Made by a program: the position numbers and the translations under genes
Shown here: in pieces, positions 17,871 to 26,799 of the stretch
How the letters are laid out: each line of letters begins with the position of its first letter
How positions within the stretch are numbered: position 1 is the first letter of the stretch
Source of the DNA: CAZNLH01 sp964573995
GTDB lineage: Bacteria > Gemmatimonadota > CAZMKB01 > CAZNLH01
Length of the DNA stretch: 43,911 nucleotides
Assembly (NCBI GenBank): GCA_964573995.1
Contig: CAZNLH010000021.1
Coordinates: 1 to 43,911 of the forward strand
Direction: 5' to 3'
The notes under the pieces: generated by a model
Told to the model about the DNA's origin: nothing
Databases searched by the model: none
The model's input: only the letters and a program-made list of their open reading frames with translations

Positions 17871-20800
17871 TTGTTGAGGAATATCTATGTCCCGAGACCT
17901 TGTAACGCCGGATGTGGCTACCATCCCCGGCCGTGGAGCCATACTGTGATACCCCTGGTCCTTCTCGCATTGCTAAATGTCCCGGGCAATGGAGGATTAT
18001 CGGGGCATGGATACGCCGAGGTTGTTGCAGAGGCGACCAATCTCATCTCCTCTGCCAGGATAGCCAATGTCAAGGCTGTAAATGTCGACGAAAGGGCCCA
18101 GTGTGGCAATGTGGCCATGAGGGGATTGTTTCAGCACCCCAACCCGACGGGAGACGCTGTGGTATCGATAAACGTGTCGCTACCTGAAACGAGATGGGGG
18201 GAGCATCTTATTGCAACTTTCAGTTACGGCCTTAAGGACGGGATAGATTATCATGACGAGGCGCATCCACCGAACGGAGTCGTATTTGCCATGAAGATAG
18301 ACGACACCGTGATCTTCAATGAGCGCGTTACTCAATCGAAGTGGAAGAGGGCTTGTATCGACATCACGCCATTTGCCGGAAGGGATATCGAATGGACGTT
18401 CATCACGAACGCCTATGAAGGCAACAGTTACTACGACTGGGCGTTTTGGGGAGAACCGGTCCTGCTGAAACTCTTCGGCGGCCCCATGCAGAAGATTCGG
18501 GACCTTGAAACCGATGGCGCGGGTATCGTGCTGATTGAAAATGATCCCTCGTCGCCGGCGAAAGTGGCGCTTGACGGAATACCCCAGGAAATTCCTCAGG
18601 ACCGGGAATTGTTCTTCATTCCCGTTGTATCAGGGCACTCGACGTTCAGTTTCCAAGGCGGTATTAAGAAAGCCGGCTATTTCAAGTATGTCCCGAGCCT
18701 TGTGATAAAGGGGCCGTTCCCGCAATCCCCCCTAATACTGTCGGCGACCTGTGAGGTCGAGGTGGTCGTAGAGAACATCGGCAGGGCTCGACTCGTACGG
18801 GGAGATAACGCCCGGGTCAGGCTCGAAGGGCTTCGAGATACCAAAGAGGAAAAGACCATTGAAGACCTGGGACCAGGCGAAGGTATTACATTGAGGTGGA
18901 AGGGAAGTCTCGGCAGCAACGATACAAGCCGTCTAAAGGCCACAGTTGAGTGGCGTATGGGGAAGAGACAATCAGAGACCAGCGTGACACGCACGCCCTA
19001 TTTCCCCGATAAACATAATGTGATCAGTGCTACCCCACGCTGTGTAAAAAGGGGTAATGTCATTTCATTGGAAGGTCCCCGAAGCCGCTGGCAATTTGTT
19101 TCTTCAGGCAGGGGTGTGGAATACGTTATGCTGGAGATCGCTGTAAGCGATAGGTATGTGCCTGCCGGAGTCATGGTTCCGATGGGTGAACTGTGCCTTG
19201 GGACAGGAACGGAAGATGTTGAGACGATTTCGGTCAGGCCGGTAGTGACTGCAGTGGGAAGGCGATCCATCCGCCTTGAGGATACATTCGAGGATGGCTC
19301 CGGAAGGAAATGGACTTGGCGAGGTCGTTTCGGATGGGGATCAAATCCATCCTTGCTTGAAGTTGAGGTGTCTATTCGCTGTAATTCGCCTGCTTCCCTG
19401 CTCGCCTTCCGATCTCCCCCCCTGTATGTTGGTGAAATGGCTTCTGGTGAGAAGAAGAAGTTTGCGCTCTTCCCGGGACTTGAGTTCCTTGAAAAAGGCG
19501 AACCGTCGTCTGATACCAGGGACGCCAAACCTCCGGTAAACCTGAGGCTCGTTCCGAATCCCCTTAAGATAACTGTCCCACTTGCCGCGGTTAGAGTACC
19601 GGAGGGATTGGTGGGGATGATGTGGGATCCTCTCCAGACCTGGGATGGGAAGGAACGCATGCCATCATGTCTCTTCGCGTCTCCAAACTTCGTCGACCAT
19701 CAGAAGAACCATAAAATGCAACTATTTGTCCCATCTGTGCCCAAATGGGTACCGGAGAATCACATGGTAGCGGAGACTCCCTACGAGATGCAATCCGGTG
19801 GCAGGCTCATCATGCATTTTTCCTTGATCGCCGATCCGGATCTGAGTATTCTGGACGCCACGGATCTCTGGTGGGAGCGGTTCGGATTTCCGAAGCCTCT
19901 GGATCCACCGAGGTCGTTTCAGGAAGAACTCGCACTTTCCAGATATGGCTTCATGGTGACCGTTTGGAGTGATGAACTGAAGCGATCGATGCACGCTGTT
20001 GGGTGGAGTCCAATTAACGCCCCCGGCTTTGCCACCCTCCTCTGGCTTGATCGTATCCACCAAAAGGATGAAAGGTTGAGGAAGGATCTCGATGATCGGG
20101 TTGCACTGATCGCGCGGGAGACCATCGAGGCATCGGGGCCCGAAGGACTATCGTCCACGAACGGCTGTAATATCCTGAAGTGGGAGTTTCCCTTTTACTA
20201 CGGTCACGTCATCGAGGCCTTGAAATCTGTCAGGGAGGAGGTGTTGTCCTTTGTCAAGAAACAGGAGGATGATGGAACCTGGGTATTTTCACCCGGCAAA
20301 AAGAATGCGATATTGGGGGAAAAAGGTGATGCCGTACTTGGCACATGCGCAGGCAACGCGATGAAGTTGCTGAAGTATATCAGGATCAGTGGTGACGAAT
20401 CCTTCAAACCACAAGCCGAAAAGGCTCTTGATGCAATGAAGCGTTTTAAGGTGCCAAGGGGTGCGCAGAACTGGGAATGCCCCCTTTACACGCCGGACCT
20501 CCTTGCAGCAGCCTGGGCAGTCATGGCATACGTGGAAGCATACAGGATATGGAACGAGCAGGATCATCTTGAGCAGGCAATCTATTGGGCCCGTGCGGGG
20601 ATACCCTTCGTTTATGCGTGGAACATGCCGGGCAGGCCTTTGATGCGCTACAGCACGATTCCGGTCTTCGGCACCACTTTCTATACACACTCGTGGTTCG
20701 GTGTCCCAGTACAGTGGAATGGACTGGTTTTCGCGTACGCGCTTCAGAAACTTTGGGGCTTCGACCGATCAAGACCATGGAGAGATATCGCCGAGGGCAT

Positions 20801-21257
20801 TACCATAAATGCAATGTATCAGCAGTGGACCGAAGGTAAGTTCAAGGGGACATATCCCGACAAACTCGATGAATATTTCACAAAAGGTAAAGGTCCCCAT
20901 CTCAATCCTGAGGACATCATGGTGAATCTGTTTACATTGAAAGGCGTCGATCCGGACATTTCCTCCGAAATCCTGAGAAGAGAACAGGAGGCAGTTCACC
21001 TGAGTTCCGGAGCTGACTTGAGGGATGCCGAGTGGATTGGCCGTACTTTGAGATTCCGGCTGGACTACGTGCAAGGAGAGTTCAGCCACACCTTGATAGC
21101 ACCTATTGAGGAGCCAGTCAAGGTCATGGTGGAAGGCAGAGCAATATCCGGCTCTGGTGAATTTTCATGGTCATACGACTATGACTTTAAGGCGATCTAC
21201 CTGAAATTGCTGCACGTGAAACGCCAGTTGGAAGTAAGTGTAACGACGGCGGAATGA
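17871..21257 (+). CDS. Large secreted multidomain protein of unknown function, possibly glycan-active
   Basis: I do not recognise this 1128-residue protein as a named family. Visible parts, by eye: a signal-like hydrophobic stretch (TVIPLVLLALLNV, about residues 25-37); a beta-sandwich resembling carbohydrate-binding modules (about 60-205, ending YYDWAFWGEPVLLKLF); a CARDB-like strand region (about 290-380); and a beta-rich region (about 390-690). Next comes a helical, aromatic-rich region resembling an alpha/alpha toroid (about 700-1000, with LLAAAWAVMAYVEAYRIW), then a small beta tail. Beta-sandwich plus toroid is common among glycoside hydrolases, phosphorylases and polysaccharide lyases, so a role in trimming or modifying the local polysaccharide is plausible but inferred. 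The TTG start at 17871 is uncertain: there is no Shine-Dalgarno site before it, and GTG 17946 is an alternative. Confidence 0.75.
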   Translation: MLRNIYVPRPCNAGCGYHPRPWSHTVIPLVLLALLNVPGNGGLSGHGYAEVVAEATNLISSARIANVKAVNVDERAQCGNVAMRGLFQHPNPTGDAVVSINVSLPETRWGEHLIATFSYGLKDGIDYHDEAHPPNGVVFAMKIDDTVIFNERVTQSKWKRACIDITPFAGRDIEWTFITNAYEGNSYYDWAFWGEPVLLKLFGGPMQKIRDLETDGAGIVLIENDPSSPAKVALDGIPQEIPQDRELFFIPVVSGHSTFSFQGGIKKAGYFKYVPSLVIKGPFPQSPLILSATCEVEVVVENIGRARLVRGDNARVRLEGLRDTKEEKTIEDLGPGEGITLRWKGSLGSNDTSRLKATVEWRMGKRQSETSVTRTPYFPDKHNVISATPRCVKRGNVISLEGPRSRWQFVSSGRGVEYVMLEIAVSDRYVPAGVMVPMGELCLGTGTEDVETISVRPVVTAVGRRSIRLEDTFEDGSGRKWTWRGRFGWGSNPSLLEVEVSIRCNSPASLLAFRSPPLYVGEMASGEKKKFALFPGLEFLEKGEPSSDTRDAKPPVNLRLVPNPLKITVPLAAVRVPEGLVGMMWDPLQTWDGKERMPSCLFASPNFVDHQKNHKMQLFVPSVPKWVPENHMVAETPYEMQSGGRLIMHFSLIADPDLSILDATDLWWERFGFPKPLDPPRSFQEELALSRYGFMVTVWSDELKRSMHAVGWSPINAPGFATLLWLDRIHQKDERLRKDLDDRVALIARETIEASGPEGLSSTNGCNILKWEFPFYYGHVIEALKSVREEVLSFVKKQEDDGTWVFSPGKKNAILGEKGDAVLGTCAGNAMKLLKYIRISGDESFKPQAEKALDAMKRFKVPRGAQNWECPLYTPDLLAAAWAVMAYVEAYRIWNEQDHLEQAIYWARAGIPFVYAWNMPGRPLMRYSTIPVFGTTFYTHSWFGVPVQWNGLVFAYALQKLWGFDRSRPWRDIAEGITINAMYQQWTEGKFKGTYPDKLDEYFTKGKGPHLNPEDIMVNLFTLKGVDPDISSEILRREQEAVHLSSGADLRDAEWIGRTLRFRLDYVQGEFSHTLIAPIEEPVKVMVEGRAISGSGEFSWSYDYDFKAIYLKLLHVKRQLEVSVTTAE

Positions 21258-21338
21258 AACCGATGGCGGCCGAGAGTTCCGAATCGTTTGCTTTATACAT
21301 AAGACAACATTGAAAGAACTGACAGGTGAATTGGGATC

Positions 21339-22256
21339 GTGGATATATCTTCGGTAGCAGCAATTATACTGAATTACAATGGATTCGACGACACGGTAGA
21401 TTGCGTCAAGTCTCTTAGGAACTACTATGATGACGAATTGAAAATCTATCTGATAGATAATGCTTCGCCGGATGGAAGCGGTAAGAGACTCGAACGATAT
21501 TTTCCCGAGATCGAAGTTTTCAGATTGGACACGAACAGGGGTTACGCAGCGGGAAACAACTTCGGAATAAGCAGGGCATACCGGAAAGATTTTGAATATT
21601 TCCTCGTTTTGAATCAGGATATCGTTGTCAACAGCGATATCCTCGACGTCATGCTGAGGGAATTTTCCGAGGACGATCGGTTGGGAATCGTAACCTGCAA
21701 GGTCTTGTACAAGCAAAGACCACGGGTGATAAATTATGCGGGAGGCAGGATAAACAAACTAATCTGTGGCGGCCAGATTTATCGTCTGGGGCAAAGGGAT
21801 ACGGGTATTGTTGAAAAAAAACTTATTACGTTCGTATCGGGGATGATCTTCTTGATGAAAAGGGAGGTGTTGGATGATGTAGGGTACATGAATGAAAGCT
21901 TTTTCATGTATGCGGAAGACGTCGAATATTCAATGCGGGTGGGCAAGCGGTTCAAGATGCTGTATACATCTGAAGTCTCCGTTCTCCATAAGTGCGGCGG
22001 CGGTCTTGCTGGAAGGTCATATTCTCCTCTTTATTTATATTATAAGACCCGCAATATACTTTGGCTTGCCCGCATGCTATCCCCTATGTATTTCATTTAC
22101 GCTGTCATCTTTTCATTTTTCAATTGTATCGTCAAATCGGCTATCATCCTGATCGAGCCCATGAGAGCCAGCAGTTCGATGGGAACACTTTTTCATAATT
22201 TGGCAGGACTCTGGCGGGGGTTTTCGTCCGGTTTGTTTTCTGAAATCGGCAAGTGA
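21339..22256 (+). CDS. GT2-family glycosyltransferase (rhamnosyltransferase-like)
   Basis: GT-A fold glycosyltransferase of 305 residues, related to the protein at 16930-17865. Conserved blocks are AAIILNYNGFDDTV, YLIDNASPDGSG, TNRGYAAGNNFGI (typical of rhamnosyltransferase-like GT2 enzymes), a VLNQDIVV metal-site region and FFMYAEDVEYSMR. A C-terminal hydrophobic segment (about residues 245-270) may bind the membrane. GTG 21339 is the start; AGGTGA lies about 12 bases upstream, which is a weak site. It follows the large secreted protein after 81 bases. It probably adds one sugar to the lipid-linked repeat unit. Confidence 0.85.
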   Translation: MDISSVAAIILNYNGFDDTVDCVKSLRNYYDDELKIYLIDNASPDGSGKRLERYFPEIEVFRLDTNRGYAAGNNFGISRAYRKDFEYFLVLNQDIVVNSDILDVMLREFSEDDRLGIVTCKVLYKQRPRVINYAGGRINKLICGGQIYRLGQRDTGIVEKKLITFVSGMIFLMKREVLDDVGYMNESFFMYAEDVEYSMRVGKRFKMLYTSEVSVLHKCGGGLAGRSYSPLYLYYKTRNILWLARMLSPMYFIYAVIFSFFNCIVKSAIILIEPMRASSSMGTLFHNLAGLWRGFSSGLFSEIGK

Positions 22257-22890
22257 GAGCACCACGGTGTCGCCCATGAGAAAAGGTATCCACGGGTACG
22301 ATGTCCGATTACAAGGCCTGGTCCTCGAGGTTCTCTTTCAGAGAATGTAATCCGTCATCCTGATGATTCAATAATGTGATTGATGGTTGCTCTTAATCAG
22401 AATCCCAAATCGAGTGGTTTTATACTCATCCTGAAGTTTATTTGACAAACAAGGATTCTTCGGGGTGGACGAAAGATTAGGCCACACCGGTGGGTGTTGC
22501 GAGCGGCGGTCGATACAGTATTGGATATCTTTCCAGAGCCGACATGCATCGAGACGGGTTGTATCAGAAATAGGGACGAGGGTACGGATAGCACGCTTAT
22601 CATCGCCTCTGCGTTGCACGGAAGAGGGCGTTTTTTTACGTTCGAGATCGAACCGTCTCACATTGAGATCTGCCCTTCTGTGTGCCAGGAATACGATGCA
22701 GATATTCAGTACATACAGGATGACTCATGTGTTAACCTTCAAAGGTTAGCCCATGATGCTGAAATTTAGGAAATTCATTACCCTTATCAGCGGCGGATGG
22801 TAAACTTTATTGTGAATAAGCCTCTTCTCGGTTACAGGTTCCAGAGGTAACTCTAACTTATCGCAGGCGATTTTCCGGTCTGATTTCCCC
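22257..22890. other. 634-bp interval containing only a gene remnant
   Basis: Between the GT2 and the heptosyltransferase-like gene there is no intact gene. The middle (22446-22769) resembles the N-terminal half of a methyltransferase and is annotated as a pseudogene. The flanks show no other recognisable feature. Confidence 0.6.
22446..22769 (+). pseudogene. Truncated SAM-dependent methyltransferase remnant
   Basis: An open stretch of about 107 codons runs from after a TGA at 22443-22445 to TAG at 22767-22769. Its centre reads IETGCIRNRDEGTDSTLIIA, then FFTFEIEPSHIEICP, then YIQDDSCVNLQRL. This order matches motif I (ETG...EGTDSTL), the acidic end of strand 2 (FEIE) and the next strand of class I methyltransferases such as the Methyltransf_24 type. 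The sequence stops before the DGDH-like catalytic core and no continuation is visible in another frame. There is no ribosome-binding site; GTG 22494 is the only start-like codon. I read it as a decayed gene left in the polysaccharide locus, though a frameshift assembly error cannot be excluded. Confidence 0.5.
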
Positions 22891-23904
22891 ATGTATTCTC
22901 ACCCCGCCAAAATAGCCGTTCGTTTACCCAATTGGCTCGGCGATGCGGTGATGAGCACCGCTTTCATCAGGGGCTTGAGGGGTATATACCCGGAGGCCTG
23001 TGTGGATGTCGTTATCAAAAGGGAACTTGCGGACCTTGCGGGAATGATTGGGGGAGTGGACCGCGTAATGCCTTTTTCAAAGAGGGAATGGGGTAATGTC
23101 CTGGGGGCGATGCGCTTTGGGAAGAAGATGGCCGCGGAAGGTTACGACGTGTTTTTCTGCCTTCCCGATTCTTTTTCCTCGGCGATGATGGCCATGGCAT
23201 CGGGAAGCCATCACCGGGTCGGCTATAAGAAGGAATTGCGGCAGGTAATGCTGACCCACGCCTACAGGAGGCCGGGTGGGCTCCACCGGGTAGAGGAGTA
23301 TCTCAAACTGCTCGAGATGTATCGGGGCGTGACTTGCCCAGTCCCGGAGGTGAGGATCGAGGTGCCCACGTCGATCGATTTAGAGACCGTGCCGTGTGAA
23401 GGCCCTCTCGTGGTCTTCCATTTTTACAGTGCCGCCCCCTCGCGGAGGCTGTCTATCGACAAATCGGTGGGGATCATAAGGGCTGTCGAAGGTGAGACTT
23501 CGTGCCTCGTTACGATGATCGGGACTAGCATGGAGAGGCAATTTGTGGATGAGGTCTTGCATAGGGCCGGCGCCCGGAGTGCGTGGAACCTGGTCGGCAG
23601 GTTGGGACTCAAGCAATTGGCCGAGGTGCTCGAACGGGCGTCGCTTCTGGTATCGGTGGATTCCGGGCCGGCGCACCTCGCCAATGCGGTCGGTACTCCG
23701 GTAGTTGTGCTGTTCGGGCCTGGCGATGAGAGGAGTACCGCCCCTTTTAACAAGGCTGGGCTTAAGGTCCTGCGTTCGCCGGATCCGTGCGGTCGTTGCG
23801 TGGAGAACAGGTGTAGATACGTCGTACCGAGGTGCATGGAGTCCTTCAACGTGGAAGAAGTCGCCTCCGTTGCGTGCGAAGTACTGCGGCGAGGTGTACG
23901 GTGA
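22891..23904 (+). CDS. GT9-family glycosyltransferase, WaaF-like heptosyltransferase
   Basis: Glycosyltransferase of 337 residues matching ADP-heptose:LPS heptosyltransferase II. The N-terminal motif VRLPNWLGDAVMSTAFIRGL is characteristic of WaaF-type enzymes, and the donor-site block SVDSGPAHLANAVGTPVVVL is the family hallmark. A Cys cluster near the C terminus (PCGRCVENRCRYVVPRCM) fits the conserved Cys-containing end found in many GT9 proteins. It is expected to transfer heptose to LPS inner core in the cytoplasm. ATG 22891 is the likely start, though no clear Shine-Dalgarno site precedes it. A second, more divergent GT9 gene lies at 5181-6239. The gene is GC-rich again, marking the end of the AT-richer polysaccharide block. 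Confidence 0.88.
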   Translation: MYSHPAKIAVRLPNWLGDAVMSTAFIRGLRGIYPEACVDVVIKRELADLAGMIGGVDRVMPFSKREWGNVLGAMRFGKKMAAEGYDVFFCLPDSFSSAMMAMASGSHHRVGYKKELRQVMLTHAYRRPGGLHRVEEYLKLLEMYRGVTCPVPEVRIEVPTSIDLETVPCEGPLVVFHFYSAAPSRRLSIDKSVGIIRAVEGETSCLVTMIGTSMERQFVDEVLHRAGARSAWNLVGRLGLKQLAEVLERASLLVSVDSGPAHLANAVGTPVVVLFGPGDERSTAPFNKAGLKVLRSPDPCGRCVENRCRYVVPRCMESFNVEEVASVACEVLRRGVR

Positions 23905-23917
23905 GATCGGCCTCGGG

Positions 23918-23938
23918 TCAGCTGGCGCCGGTCGCTGA
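23918..23938 (+). terminator. Possible terminator after the heptosyltransferase-like gene
   Basis: TCAGC (23918-23922) pairs with GCTGA (23934-23938) around a GC-rich loop, followed by the T-rich tail TTTGATTCTCCTT. The stem is short, so the call is tentative. Confidence 0.3.
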
Positions 23939-24053
23939 TTTGATTCTCCTTGAGAGTGGAACCCAATTTTGTTATTGTTTCCGATAGTGGCTTCTAAGAT
24001 AAGGGACCTGATCCTGAACAATGTTCTCATATTTTACCCGGTGACCCGTATCC

Positions 24054-24797
24054 ATGATCTACTTTTGCCTACCCGCCTATAACGAGGCGGCGACCGTCGG
24101 CCTGTCCATTTACAGGATCGGGGAAGTCATGAAGCAGGTGAACCGCGAGTATGAATTGATCGTCCTGGATGACGGGAGCACCGACGAGACACACCAGGTC
24201 GTCGATTCTTACGAGCGCCTCCTCCCGATCCGTTTGATCGGGTTCGAGAGTAACAGGGGGTTCGGCCCGAGCCTCCTTTGCCTCCTGAAGGAAGTAGTCA
24301 GGCGCTCCATATTTCCCGAGAGAGACATCCTGGTGACCATAGAGGCGGACTTCAGCCAGAATCCATCTGTTGTCCCCGAGATGGTCAGGGAGATCGAAGG
24401 CGGTGCGGACCTGGTCATCGCTTCGGCGTTCGCCAGAGGGAGCAGGATAATCAATACTCCCCTCAGGTTCAAGGTGCTGAATTCGATGTTTTATATCCTC
24501 TTCAGGAACCTTTACAGTGTCAGGGGCGTAAAGGACTATGTCTCGTCTTTCAGGGCGTACCGCGTCGGCCTGCTCAAGAGGGGGCTTGAACAGATGGATG
24601 ATGAGATCGTCACCCTCAAGGGGAGATCCGCCAACACCGAACTGCTGCTGAACTTGAACAGGTTGAATCCGCATATCGTCGAGGTTCCTCTCCTCTATCG
24701 GCACGATATTCGGAAGCGGGAATCGAGGAATCACCTGCACGAGGTCTGGTGGGAGTATATACGAATGATCAGCCGTTTGTGGCTCGGCAGGAGATGA
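24054..24797 (+). CDS. GT2-family glycosyltransferase, polyprenol-phosphate mannosyltransferase-like
   Basis: Soluble GT-A enzyme of 247 residues resembling dolichol/polyprenol-phosphate mannose synthases (DPM1-like). Motifs are CLPAYNEAATVG at the N terminus, LIVLDDGSTDETH, and TIEADFSQNPS, which corresponds to the usual DADLSH metal site but has Glu in place of the first Asp. KDYVSSFRAYR follows in the acceptor region. It lacks C-terminal membrane helices, as do the smallest family members. A likely product is a polyprenyl-phosphate-linked sugar used as a donor on the periplasmic side; direct transfer to a glycan is also possible. ATG 24054 opens the first conserved strand. The next gene starts 31 bases downstream. 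Confidence 0.82.
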   Translation: MIYFCLPAYNEAATVGLSIYRIGEVMKQVNREYELIVLDDGSTDETHQVVDSYERLLPIRLIGFESNRGFGPSLLCLLKEVVRRSIFPERDILVTIEADFSQNPSVVPEMVREIEGGADLVIASAFARGSRIINTPLRFKVLNSMFYILFRNLYSVRGVKDYVSSFRAYRVGLLKRGLEQMDDEIVTLKGRSANTELLLNLNRLNPHIVEVPLLYRHDIRKRESRNHLHEVWWEYIRMISRLWLGRR

Positions 24798-24828
24798 CCA
24801 TGGCCAAGGGAAAGATGGTATAACAGGG

Positions 24829-25662
24829 ATGTTCAGACCGTTTCCTCTGTTGATCGCCCTCATGTATGTCCTTCCGCCGGCGCATGTGCAGATGCAGGGG
24901 TCTTCCACCGATCATGCCGTCAGGGTCGATGCCGAGCATGTTGCGGGCCCGGTCCCGGATGATGATACCAAGAGGTCGTCCCCATTCAAGATCGGTGAGA
25001 GGCTCGTATTCTCGATCGAGTACGGGTTCGTTACGGCCGGAGAGGCCACGATGTCCGTAGTCGGAGTGGATACGATCAATGGGCATCCTTCATTTCACCT
25101 CCAGACTCTTGCCAGGACGAATGAGATCTTTTCAACGTTTTACAATGTCAACGACCGGGTGGAGTCGCACCTCGACATGGAAGGCCTCTTCAGCAGGCAC
25201 TTTGTGAAGAGCCTGAGGGAAGGTAGTTACAAGAAGGACCTCGAAGTATACTTCGATCAGGAAGGCGGCTATGCCCACTATGTGGACGGTGATTCCATCC
25301 CCGCTTTGCCCATGACTCAGGACGTCCTTTCGGCGTTCTTCTACCTGAGGACACGTGATCTCAGCGTTGGGAAGACCTATTCCTTCCCGTGCCAGGACAA
25401 CCGCAAGAACTATCCGCTCATTGTGAAGGTGTTGAGGCGAGAGAAGGTACTTGTTCCGGCCGGAAAGTTCGACTGCTATGTCGTTGAACCGAGGATGAGA
25501 ACCGGCGGCCTCATGAAGAAAGAGGCGAAAATGAAGATATGGCTAACGGCGGATGAGCGGAAGATGCCCGTGCGCATGGAGACCAAGATGAAGATCGGGT
25601 CGATCGCCGCCAAGTTGCAGGAGTATAAGGTGGACATCCCTGGAAGCGACAAGGATCGTTGA
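24829..25662 (+). CDS. DUF3108-domain exported protein
   Basis: Exported protein of 277 residues. A signal peptide (MFRPFPLLIALMYVLPPAHV) is followed by a linker, then from about residue 45 a DUF3108 domain: FKIGERLVFSIEYGFVTAGE, a YNVNDRVESHLD block, DVLSAFFYLR, and VPAGKFDCYVVEPRM near the end. DUF3108 is a beta-rich envelope domain found in many Gram-negative bacteria; its molecular function is not established, and proposals connect it with outer-membrane or LPS biology. Its position directly after LPS and polysaccharide glycosyltransferases agrees with this but does not prove it. ATG 24829 is the start that gives a complete signal peptide. The next gene begins 18 bases after the stop. Confidence 0.85.
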   Translation: MFRPFPLLIALMYVLPPAHVQMQGSSTDHAVRVDAEHVAGPVPDDDTKRSSPFKIGERLVFSIEYGFVTAGEATMSVVGVDTINGHPSFHLQTLARTNEIFSTFYNVNDRVESHLDMEGLFSRHFVKSLREGSYKKDLEVYFDQEGGYAHYVDGDSIPALPMTQDVLSAFFYLRTRDLSVGKTYSFPCQDNRKNYPLIVKVLRREKVLVPAGKFDCYVVEPRMRTGGLMKKEAKMKIWLTADERKMPVRMETKMKIGSIAAKLQEYKVDIPGSDKDR

Positions 25663-25680
25663 CGACCGGAGCGGGGACTC

Positions 25681-26649
25681 ATGACATCGTGGAAAGAGGG
25701 GCTTGATCTCGAGGGAATCAAGACGGTTCCATTTCGAGAGATCCGAAGAAAGGTATCAGTGGATGGGTTTGCAAGGCCGGTGGGGCCGGATGCCGATTTT
25801 TCGTCTATCTTGTCTTCTCTGCCCTCATTGCTGGCAGCGGCTGACTTCAGGGATCTGCTGTCGAGAATACATGGGGCGAAAAAGGGAGGACGGCCGATTG
25901 TGGCCATGATCGGGGCCCACGTGATAAAGTGCGGATTGTCCCCCGTCCTGATAGACCTCCTGCGGAGGGGGTACCTGACTGCGCTGGCTATGAACGGTGC
26001 GGGCGCGATACACGATTTCGAGATCGCCCTCTTCGGGGAGACTTCGGAGGATGTAGCGGAGGGCCTTGCGGCGGGAACTTTCGGGATGTCCGAGGAGACG
26101 GGAAGGTTGATGAACGAGGTAATACGTTCCGCTGCTGAACGAGGTGCGGGGTTTGGTGAGGCCGTCGGAGAGGCGATTGTTGAAAGGGACTGCCCATTTT
26201 CAGGGTATAGCCTGCTGGCTGCCGCGGTGGAGATGGGGGTCCCCGCGACCGTGCACGTAGCCATTGGAACCGACGTGATTCATCAGCACCCAGGTTGCGA
26301 CGGTGCCGCCACGGGTTCTACGTCCCACAGGGATTTCAAGAGGTTCTGCGGGGTGATTTCGGACCTCGAGGGGGGGGTGATACTCAATCTGGGGTCTGCG
26401 GTCATGCTTCCCGAGGTATTTCTCAAGGCCCTTTGCGTTGCGAGAAATCTCGGGCACAGGGTCGAGAACTTCACCTCAGCGGACTTCGATATGATACGTC
26501 ACTACAGGCCCGCAAAGAACGTTGTTGAGAGGCCCACAAGCGGTGCCGGGACCGGGTTCAGTTTTACGGGTCACCACGAGATCATGATACCCCTGTTGGC
26601 CGCCGGGCTCGTGGCTGGGCCGCTTGACAAAGTAAGGGAGAGGGGTTAA
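25681..26649 (+). CDS. Conserved protein of unknown function, deoxyhypusine-synthase-like
   Basis: Cytosolic protein of 322 residues without signal or membrane segments. I recall closely similar uncharacterised proteins in Deltaproteobacteria and several candidate phyla. The segments VAMIGAHVIKCGLSPVLIDL, MNGAGAIHDFEIALFGETSE and VHVAIGTDVIHQHP suggest a Rossmann-like fold. The Gly-rich stretch followed by HDFEIAL resembles the NAD-binding region of deoxyhypusine synthase. Bacteria lack eIF5A, so the reaction is unlikely to be classical deoxyhypusine formation; a polyamine or NAD-dependent aminobutyl-transfer reaction is only a guess. The ATG start at 25681 follows GGAGCGGGG. It sits 150 bases upstream of gcvH and could be part of that transcript. 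Confidence 0.6.
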   Translation: MTSWKEGLDLEGIKTVPFREIRRKVSVDGFARPVGPDADFSSILSSLPSLLAAADFRDLLSRIHGAKKGGRPIVAMIGAHVIKCGLSPVLIDLLRRGYLTALAMNGAGAIHDFEIALFGETSEDVAEGLAAGTFGMSEETGRLMNEVIRSAAERGAGFGEAVGEAIVERDCPFSGYSLLAAAVEMGVPATVHVAIGTDVIHQHPGCDGAATGSTSHRDFKRFCGVISDLEGGVILNLGSAVMLPEVFLKALCVARNLGHRVENFTSADFDMIRHYRPAKNVVERPTSGAGTGFSFTGHHEIMIPLLAAGLVAGPLDKVRERG

Positions 26650-26799
26650 GATAGTTTCCCTTTGACATGTGATTTGATCTTCTAATAGGTTCAAGGCTGT
26701 TCCAGCCCCTTTGTTGCCCGTGTTCGGGTTGTGGAGTATGAAGGGGTGGAGGAGGTCGAATTCCGCGGCATCAGCCATACCAATCAGCCGGGAGGAACA

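Noticed and set aside
26662..26690. TTGACA upstream of gcvH as a promoter
   Set aside because: The -35 hexamer is perfect, but no acceptable -10 sits 16-18 bases downstream (ATAGGT at 17; TAATAG only at 15).
26650..26799. Glycine riboswitch before gcvH
   Set aside because: The gap is only 150 bases and I could not find the paired purine-rich aptamer core expected for this riboswitch.
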